From NCBI GenBank assembly GCA_000026125.1, contig CU207211.1:1798001-1862000 (forward strand): a stretch of DNA of 64,000 bases, given 5' to 3'. Each line of letters opens with the position of its first letter. Positions within the stretch are counted from its first letter, which is position 1. Shown here piece by piece: positions 58,503 to 64,000 of the stretch. A program made the translations under genes and the position numbers. The DNA is from Herminiimonas arsenicoxydans. Its GTDB lineage: Bacteria; Pseudomonadota; Gammaproteobacteria; Burkholderiales; Burkholderiaceae_D. Under the pieces are notes generated by a model, which saw nothing but the letters and a program-made list of their open reading frames with translations, was not told the origin of the DNA and searched no databases.

Positions 58503-61389
58503 ACTCTTCTTCCCACTTCAAGTGATCAACCTTATAAGCGACCGTTTCCCCAGACTCACTGGCCGGAAAACTAATAGCAAAACCCATTATTGGGCCGCTC
58601 CAATTTTTGGGAACTAACTCTTTAGCTCCTTCGGAGAGAGGGGAAACTGGGTAAAGCAAAAGCAACCCTCGATCAGGAGACGGCGGGATATCAGAAGTTC
58701 CAAGCCCACGGACAATCCTAATCATTTTCCCGCTTGGTTTAGTCGGTTGATTAATCCTATTTCTAGCAGGATCCGGCTTCCAAGCTGCCTTCGTCATATT
58801 TAGCGCAGCCGTCCACTCTAAATCGTCCAAGTCAATTCCCTCATCACTTGGATCCGTAAGTACACCAATCGAGTATTTTCCCTTCCCTAAGGAATTTGAT
58901 CCTCGCATTGGCATAGAGTCCACTGTAATGCCACTTTCAAAGGTATATGCCCCCCCGTTACCTTTGCTCACTCCCATCAGCGCAACAGTCCAAGAAGTCA
59001 ATTCACCGTGAATCACCATCTTCTCGATAAATTTCACCAGCATCGCGCTATTCACTCGGTAAGCATCCTTATGCGTCGAATAAGCGCTGAGAAACTCTAT
59101 TACCGTCTCGTGACCGATGCCACTCCAAACGAATGCACCAGACAATTGATCTTTAGTGTCATCCCGATTTTTTGTTGGCGTGCGCTCAGTTGGAACACCC
59201 ATTGATTCAAGCAATTTGTTCGTTGCCTTTAAATTTTTCTCCAAAGGCACTTCATCCGTATGCAAAACTACGGTTTGAATTAGATCACCACTAAAAGACA
59301 GATGCAGCGTTTCTGCAGAGCGCATCTTTAACGGCGATGTAACGAGAAGAATGTCATGTGCTTTTACCTTCATCCCGTAATCTTTGGGAGTATCTCCGTT
59401 CTGCACCATCACATCAAATTCTTCTCGAAGCTCCTCTGAAGCATCCGCGATATGCCCGAACCATTCAATCAGATCTTCAGTCGTGTATAAACGGCACACA
59501 TCCAAATAGCCGGGGCGATAGCCGAACCATCTTCCCATTTGCATCAGCGTGTCATACATTTTCGAGGTTCGAACAAAATAACTGGTACAGAGTCCTTCCA
59601 AGGTTAAGCCGCGAGCAAGTTTATCGCCGCCAATAGCAATAATCTTCAGGCCTTTTCCTTCGCTGTTTGCATAATCCAGCGCGTCCTTTGCCGTACCGTT
59701 AATCATTTTTACTTCGATGTCCTCAAGCACTTGTGGAAGCGCATCCAAGATGCTGCTCCAAGATGGATTCATCGGCGGTGCAAGACCTTCATCTCGACCA
59801 GCCAGTTCGCAGAACTCTGTATAGGTAGGTTCGAAATCGGTAGTCCACAAAGAATGCAGCTGTACCAGTGTTTCTTGTTGATCAATTCCTCTTAAGATTC
59901 GCTGCCTCATCCTACGAATTTGATTTTCGACTTGTCGGTGTACTTCCCCTTGGACGGCCGTAAACCTTGTCACGTGGATCAGCATTGAGGAATGCTCAGC
60001 GGTCTGTCCACGAAGATTTCTAACCGCGCACGCAATCACAAAGGCATTGACTGCCTGCTCCAGAGATTTCGGTAGCGTATCCACTCCATCCACAGACGGG
60101 ATATGTTCTTTATTATGTTTGGCGGGCATCCAGCCCCCCGTCTTGTCAGCATTCACATGATCAGAAATAATACGAGTTAAAGGCAATCCTTCCGTACGCC
60201 CCTCGGACCGATTGAGTCCAAATATCCGAGCCGGACCCACGTAATTTGAAGGCGCAGCAAGATTAATAATAAAAGCTGAAGGAAATAGATCCGGTCCTTC
60301 ATCCTTTGTTGCATTTCTACGATGAATAAAAACGTTTGCGAAAGGAGTTGCCGTATACCCAACATAGGAAGATTTAGAAAATGAATGCAATATCTTGCGT
60401 ATCCGGCTGTTTATCGCTTTAGGCTGATACTCGTCGTCCGGCAAACCATCCGCATCGTGTATCTGCTCACCTGTATCCACAGAAGCATGATCTGCTTCAT
60501 CATCAATAAGCAAAAGTGGCAACCCAGACACATAACGTCTTCCCGATGAATCGGTAGCGTCTGCGACATGATTTCTGATCCATTTCAACAAACGCTCAAG
60601 AACGGTTTTATTCTTTTTAACGACAAACAACCAAGGACGTTCCTCGGGACGGTTAGCCAAGTGATTTGCAACCTTTGTGTTGAAGTCGCCATTGTTTGAA
60701 CGATTGGTAAAGCATGCCGGGAAAATTTTGGTATCACTATCGATCTCCCCAACGCCGACCATTTTTACTGCATCACCAGAAGCAGACGTTTCGTAGCCAA
60801 GAAAGCTCTCTTCAAGCCGTATTTGTGTTTGTGAACGCAAGTTATTGTGAAGGCCTGCAAGCACAATAATAAGCTTGTAGCCAGCGTCGGCTGCCTTGCA
60901 TACAAGCCCCGAATAATTACCTGTTTTCCCCGACTGCACATGCCCAACCACTAGACCTCGACGATCCCATGCTCCTTCACGTTTTGGATCCTCTAGCAAA
61001 CCTAGGATGTGGTCCGTTGACTCCCCCAAAGAGTCAACTGCTGTCGCTGACATCTTTCGCTCGAGCCAACCGCTATATCGCGACCAGTATCGCCAATCCT
61101 TTTTGCGTGCCGCATTGAGCCAAGCCTCATGCCCTTCATCGCTACTCAGGATGGAATCTTCACCGATCCATAAACTGAATCGACGTACAAGCTCGTCGAT
61201 CACATTTTGTGTATCAACACCATCTGCCATTTCTGGATCTAGAGCTAAAACAATCGCAACCTTTTCTGCAATAAGCATCGGCGTGATCGAACTCTTGTCT
61301 TTGATACGCAATAGCAAGGTCTGGGCAAGATGAACAATGCTATTAAGGTTTTCCTTATTTTCAGGAACCTGCATTTTATTTGTCGACAT
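58486..61389 (-). CDS. Z1 domain superfamily II ATPase
   Basis: A 967-residue Z1 domain protein (PF10593). The Walker A motif GHVQSGKT (residues 149-156), Walker B IDDEAD (295-300), SYVGYTATPFANVF and a motif-VI-like DKLARGLTLEGLCTSYF ... MQMGRWFGYRPGY make it an SF2 helicase/translocase-type ATPase. Z1 proteins occur with MORC-like ATPases, where they are thought to move on or remodel DNA for a nuclease partner. Its start overlaps the MORC gene by 14 bases. Confidence 0.93.
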   Translation of the reverse strand: MSTNKMQVPENKENLNSIVHLAQTLLLRIKDKSSITPMLIAEKVAIVLALDPEMADGVDTQNVIDELVRRFSLWIGEDSILSSDEGHEAWLNAARKKDWRYWSRYSGWLERKMSATAVDSLGESTDHILGLLEDPKREGAWDRRGLVVGHVQSGKTGNYSGLVCKAADAGYKLIIVLAGLHNNLRSQTQIRLEESFLGYETSASGDAVKMVGVGEIDSDTKIFPACFTNRSNNGDFNTKVANHLANRPEERPWLFVVKKNKTVLERLLKWIRNHVADATDSSGRRYVSGLPLLLIDDEADHASVDTGEQIHDADGLPDDEYQPKAINSRIRKILHSFSKSSYVGYTATPFANVFIHRRNATKDEGPDLFPSAFIINLAAPSNYVGPARIFGLNRSEGRTEGLPLTRIISDHVNADKTGGWMPAKHNKEHIPSVDGVDTLPKSLEQAVNAFVIACAVRNLRGQTAEHSSMLIHVTRFTAVQGEVHRQVENQIRRMRQRILRGIDQQETLVQLHSLWTTDFEPTYTEFCELAGRDEGLAPPMNPSWSSILDALPQVLEDIEVKMINGTAKDALDYANSEGKGLKIIAIGGDKLARGLTLEGLCTSYFVRTSKMYDTLMQMGRWFGYRPGYLDVCRLYTTEDLIEWFGHIADASEELREEFDVMVQNGDTPKDYGMKVKAHDILLVTSPLKMRSAETLHLSFSGDLIQTVVLHTDEVPLEKNLKATNKLLESMGVPTERTPTKNRDDTKDQLSGAFVWSGIGHETVIEFLSAYSTHKDAYRVNSAMLVKFIEKMVIHGELTSWTVALMGVSKGNGGAYTFESGITVDSMPMRGSNSLGKGKYSIGVLTDPSDEGIDLDDLEWTAALNMTKAAWKPDPARNRINQPTKPSGKMIRIVRGLGTSDIPPSPDRGLLLLYPVSPLSEGAKELVPKNWSGPIMGFAISFPASESGETVAYKVDHLKWEEEYGAAD

Positions 61390-62875
61390 TGATATGTTCT
61401 TCTGGCAGAGCCGAAATCAAGAAAGGGAAATTATGAAAAGGCTCAGTGGTTCCAAGTGTCAGCTTGGCAAGTGCGCACGACATTCCTCTTCTTGTAGTCA
61501 TGTCCTCATACATCGCGAGCAATACCTCGTTGACGTGTTCATTGGGTTGCCCCGAGAAATTAGTGCGAGGGGTATCTTTAGCCTCTACGGTATCTAACCA
61601 GATTTTCTGAACTGGAACGGTTTCCTCAAGGATCCGCAACAAGACTTGTATTCGCGACTTCAAAGGGCCTGCATCATCTAGAAGCCCTTTGATCGCCGGA
61701 TGCTTTGCATTAATCCGATAAGAAATACCCGCTCGACTCTTTTCAGACAGCCAGGCATGTTCAATTGGAGTCCCGTCTGCAGTTTTTTTATAGTTTCCTC
61801 GGTGAGCAAAGACCCGGCGAGCACGCTCGCGCGCATCCTCTGCGATCAGCATCAGACGCTCTCTAATCTGCACGGGCGGACGGGCTGTCGATTTGCGCAC
61901 ATCGATTTTCCAATCAATATCTGCAGAATTTGGAATATCAAGACGAATCCGAGCGAGTCTATGCGACTCTTCTTTCGTCCAAGATCTGCCGCGGCCAAGG
62001 CCAAGCCAACTGCCGGAAAGCAGCAAGCGCTCATTGCGATAGACGTAAAAACCTTGTTGTGCAGTCCATCCATCGGGGCCCTCCCCGTACAGATGTTCTG
62101 CCTGAGTAAGGCGATCTCGATGAGGGAGAATATGACTTTGTATTTCAATCAAACCACTTGCTGTCGGAAGCCGCTCAATCGGCGACGTCCAAGTAGCGGA
62201 ATGTGAAATAAAAAACGGATCCCACGCACGTACCGTACGTCCGTTTATCTTGATCTGAATACGAGCACGAGCGCCTTCAATGTATCTATGAAAAACCATC
62301 GCCAGATGTCGCTCGACCGTATCAATCAGATCAAGCAGGTCTTGCTCGACAAAACCCGCCGTTACTATGCGATCAAGTACTTCCCAAATAACGATCGTGC
62401 CACTTCGGTCTGGGCTAAGTATTTGAAGCAGATCTTCCGAACCATCCGCTGGTCCTTCAAGGAGATGCCAAGCGCCATCACTGCTACCAGCAAGTACATC
62501 AAGATCCCAACGAAGGCAGTTGATCTGGAAATTCTTAACGGTCGCCACTGTTAAGCGCCTGCATTGCGAAAACGAAGCTGTCTTCAGACCAAGTCCAAAA
62601 CGCCCCAAATCACTTGCGTTCCGTGAATGGAGTGGATTTTTCTCGCCCAATCTCATTGCGAGATCAATTTCCGCTTCATCCATTCCAGTGCCATTGTCAT
62701 GCACACGAATAAAACTCTTGGCCCCATTCCAAACGAATGTAACATCGATTTCCGACGCTTCAGCCGCGATACTATTATCGATAATATCGGCCAAAGCTGA
62801 CGGCAGCGAGTAGCCCAAACCACGGAGAGCTTCAATCATTGCATCAGCACGTGGGGGCGCGTTTCTGGATTTCAT
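61376..62875 (-). CDS. MORC/MutL-type GHKL ATPase
   Basis: A 499-residue protein with an N-terminal GHKL ATPase. The N-box is ALADIIDNSIAAEA (N34), the G1 box HDNGTGM (D60, G62, G64), and the ATP-lid GRFGLGLKTAS. An S5-fold domain and a C-terminal helical region follow. The Glu general base of GyrB/MutL is Asp30 here, as also seems usual in this bacterial group. These proteins dimerise on ATP binding and act as DNA clamps. It starts two bases after the stop of the sigma-like gene. Confidence 0.9.
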   Translation of the reverse strand: MKSRNAPPRADAMIEALRGLGYSLPSALADIIDNSIAAEASEIDVTFVWNGAKSFIRVHDNGTGMDEAEIDLAMRLGEKNPLHSRNASDLGRFGLGLKTASFSQCRRLTVATVKNFQINCLRWDLDVLAGSSDGAWHLLEGPADGSEDLLQILSPDRSGTIVIWEVLDRIVTAGFVEQDLLDLIDTVERHLAMVFHRYIEGARARIQIKINGRTVRAWDPFFISHSATWTSPIERLPTASGLIEIQSHILPHRDRLTQAEHLYGEGPDGWTAQQGFYVYRNERLLLSGSWLGLGRGRSWTKEESHRLARIRLDIPNSADIDWKIDVRKSTARPPVQIRERLMLIAEDARERARRVFAHRGNYKKTADGTPIEHAWLSEKSRAGISYRINAKHPAIKGLLDDAGPLKSRIQVLLRILEETVPVQKIWLDTVEAKDTPRTNFSGQPNEHVNEVLLAMYEDMTTRRGMSCALAKLTLGTTEPFHNFPFLISALPEEHINVDK

Positions 62876-62877
62876 TG

Positions 62878-64000
62878 TTATAGCTTTCTAAAACCGCGAC
62901 CAGGTATTTGCTCGAAGTCAGATTCGATTAGCTTTCTAGCCAAAGTCCGTGTTGTCCCGTCATGTACTTTCTGCAACAGTACCCAAAAATAACCTCCTGT
63001 AGCTCGCTCATCCTTAATCGGAATACCCACTTCCGCTGCTTTTATCGATAGCCAATTTATTTTCTGTTCGCCAGATTCGCGATTGCCAAATGAGTTGGTA
63101 TCACAACGAGGAGTTGACTCAACGGAGACTAAACTTGATGAGCCAATTTCTCCTGTATCCCTGTCAACCACAGAAATTTCAGAAACAGTTGAATCTGCAA
63201 CCCCATTATTCAAATCCGTTCCGGATTCACTATCCAGCTTTATATCAGTCTTAATTTTACTCAAATCTTTATTGGCAAAAATCGCAATATCCTTTCTCCT
63301 GTTTGGATACCTAATTCTTGTAAGTGCCTTGGCCTCAATTTGACGAACCCGCTCGCGGGTAATACCCAAAAGTTGACCAACCTCTTCCAAGGTGTGAGGC
63401 TCGACATTTTTATATAGGCCAAAGCGTAAACGCAGAATGTGAGCCTCTTTTTCAGGCAAATCAGACAAAATCCTATTCAGCACCTTTGATAGCGATGTTT
63501 TGATTGCCAATTGCTCTGGTGTGGCAGAAGGATCAATCAAATTCTCTTCAAGCACCAAAGCCTCATCCTGATTTTCGGTCTCTCTTTCAATCAGATCGTC
63601 AATATTCAGTATCGAAACATTGGCTGCAAGGCATTGCTCAACCTTACGCAACGGCATCGAAAGCGCGTCTGAGATTTCTTGCGCTTTTAAAGATTTACCA
63701 AGAATGTGTTCAACTTGGTTTTTGTGTCGCTCCACTTGATTTATCGATTCCACCAAATGCACCGGAACTCTGATCAAACGTGTCTGATCCGCGATAGCTC
63801 GCGTTATCGCTTGGCGAATCCACCATATTGCATAAGTCGAAAATTTAAATCCACGGCGATAGTCAAATTTCTCTATCGCACGCAAAAGCCCTATGTTTCC
63901 TTCTTGAATTAAGTCAAGAAACTCCATCCCACTCCAACTGTATTTGGTTGCAGTGGAATGCACGAGTTTTAGATTGGCTATTGCCATCTGGCTGCGAGCT
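62878..64000 (-). CDS. sigma-70-like protein with C-terminal extension, 5' end outside window
   Basis: The frame runs off the right edge: the codons before the ATG at 63987 read ARSQ, matching the ARxxMxxANLxLV start of sigma region 2, so the true N-terminus is outside. Region 2 ([40 protein letters not shown]), region 3 and region 4.2 ([20 protein letters not shown]) closely resemble housekeeping RpoD. After residue ~235 comes a polar linker, then a ~75-residue tail ([20 protein letters not shown] ... GGYFWVL) not found in RpoD. It is the first gene of the MORC-Z1-AIPR operon. Confidence 0.88.
   Translation of the reverse strand, partial: ARSQMAIANLKLVHSTATKYSWSGMEFLDLIQEGNIGLLRAIEKFDYRRGFKFSTYAIWWIRQAITRAIADQTRLIRVPVHLVESINQVERHKNQVEHILGKSLKAQEISDALSMPLRKVEQCLAANVSILNIDDLIERETENQDEALVLEENLIDPSATPEQLAIKTSLSKVLNRILSDLPEKEAHILRLRFGLYKNVEPHTLEEVGQLLGITRERVRQIEAKALTRIRYPNRRKDIAIFANKDLSKIKTDIKLDSESGTDLNNGVADSTVSEISVVDRDTGEIGSSSLVSVESTPRCDTNSFGNRESGEQKINWLSIKAAEVGIPIKDERATGGYFWVLLQKVHDGTTRTLARKLIESDFEQIPGRGFRKL

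Larger units (their letters stand above)
50504..64000. mobile_element. integrated defence island, right end outside window
   Basis: The left boundary is set by the tRNA-Arg remnant and the adjacent integrase. The cargo to the right edge is visibly AT-richer than the core genes and consists of a Vsr/methyltransferase/HNH module and the MORC-Z1-AIPR operon. No right boundary, second attachment copy or conjugation gene is present in the window, so the element continues beyond 64000. Confidence 0.7.

Noticed and set aside
1..64000. CRISPR array or insertion sequence
   Set aside because: No regularly spaced direct repeats and no transposase gene were seen on either strand; the only recombinase is the integrase at 50706-52028.

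Overview
The window is a bacterial chromosome segment. Gene content and order (rpsO-pnp-tpiA-secG-tRNA-Leu-nuoA to nuoN-DUF2818-NUDIX; thrS-infC-rpmI-rplT-pheS-pheT-ihfA-merR), a DUF2863 gene and an OxlT-type oxalate/formate carrier point to a betaproteobacterium of the Burkholderiales, most likely Oxalobacteraceae (Herminiimonas/Janthinobacterium-like). The family is an inference from gene order and protein sequence; no search was run.

Left part (1-8.7 kb): a DUF2863 gene cut by the left edge, a coupled M14 carboxypeptidase/CYTH pair, modA with a nitrate-reductase-associated gene, metY, a decayed second modA copy, and a chemoreceptor whose sensor-like domain follows the signalling domain. 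Middle-left (8.7-26.4 kb): tRNA-Pro; the translation cluster thrS, infC (with a non-AUG start), rpmI, rplT, pheS, pheT, ihfA, merR (minus strand); tRNA-Val; a hydrolase-ridA-relA group; ketone-body genes (bdhA, scoA, scoB) with a PAS-LuxR regulator; an SDR gene; and ETF-ubiquinone oxidoreductase. Between rplT and pheS lies a short reading frame with six Phe codons among its first 17, a candidate phenylalanine leader peptide.

Centre (26.4-48.4 kb): the complete 14-gene complex I operon nuoA-N on the minus strand, followed by a DUF2818 and a NUDIX gene and preceded by tRNA-Leu, secG, tpiA, pnp and rpsO; then a BamE-like lipoprotein and oxlT. ETF-QO and complex I both reduce ubiquinone, so the centre is respiratory core genome.

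Right part (48.6-64 kb): small accessory genes (an exported orphan, DUF2945, DUF488), then an integration boundary. A 3' remnant of a tRNA-Arg(ACG) gene with its terminator (about 50.46-50.56 kb) lies beside a P4-type tyrosine integrase. To the right is AT-richer cargo: a Vsr / C5-cytosine methyltransferase / HNH endonuclease module, and convergent to it a tightly packed five-gene operon encoding a sigma-70-like protein with a C-terminal extension (cut by the right edge), a MORC/MutL-type GHKL ATPase, a Z1-domain SF2 ATPase, a PD-(D/E)XK (DUF4420-type) protein and an AIPR protein. This set matches the MORC/Z1/AIPR systems described by comparative genomics (Iyer, Abhiman and Aravind) and, as I recall, the mzaABCDE anti-phage system of Gao et al. 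2020. It is the most interesting part of the window: a defence island holding a methylation-based module and a multi-ATPase module led by a sigma-factor-like protein.
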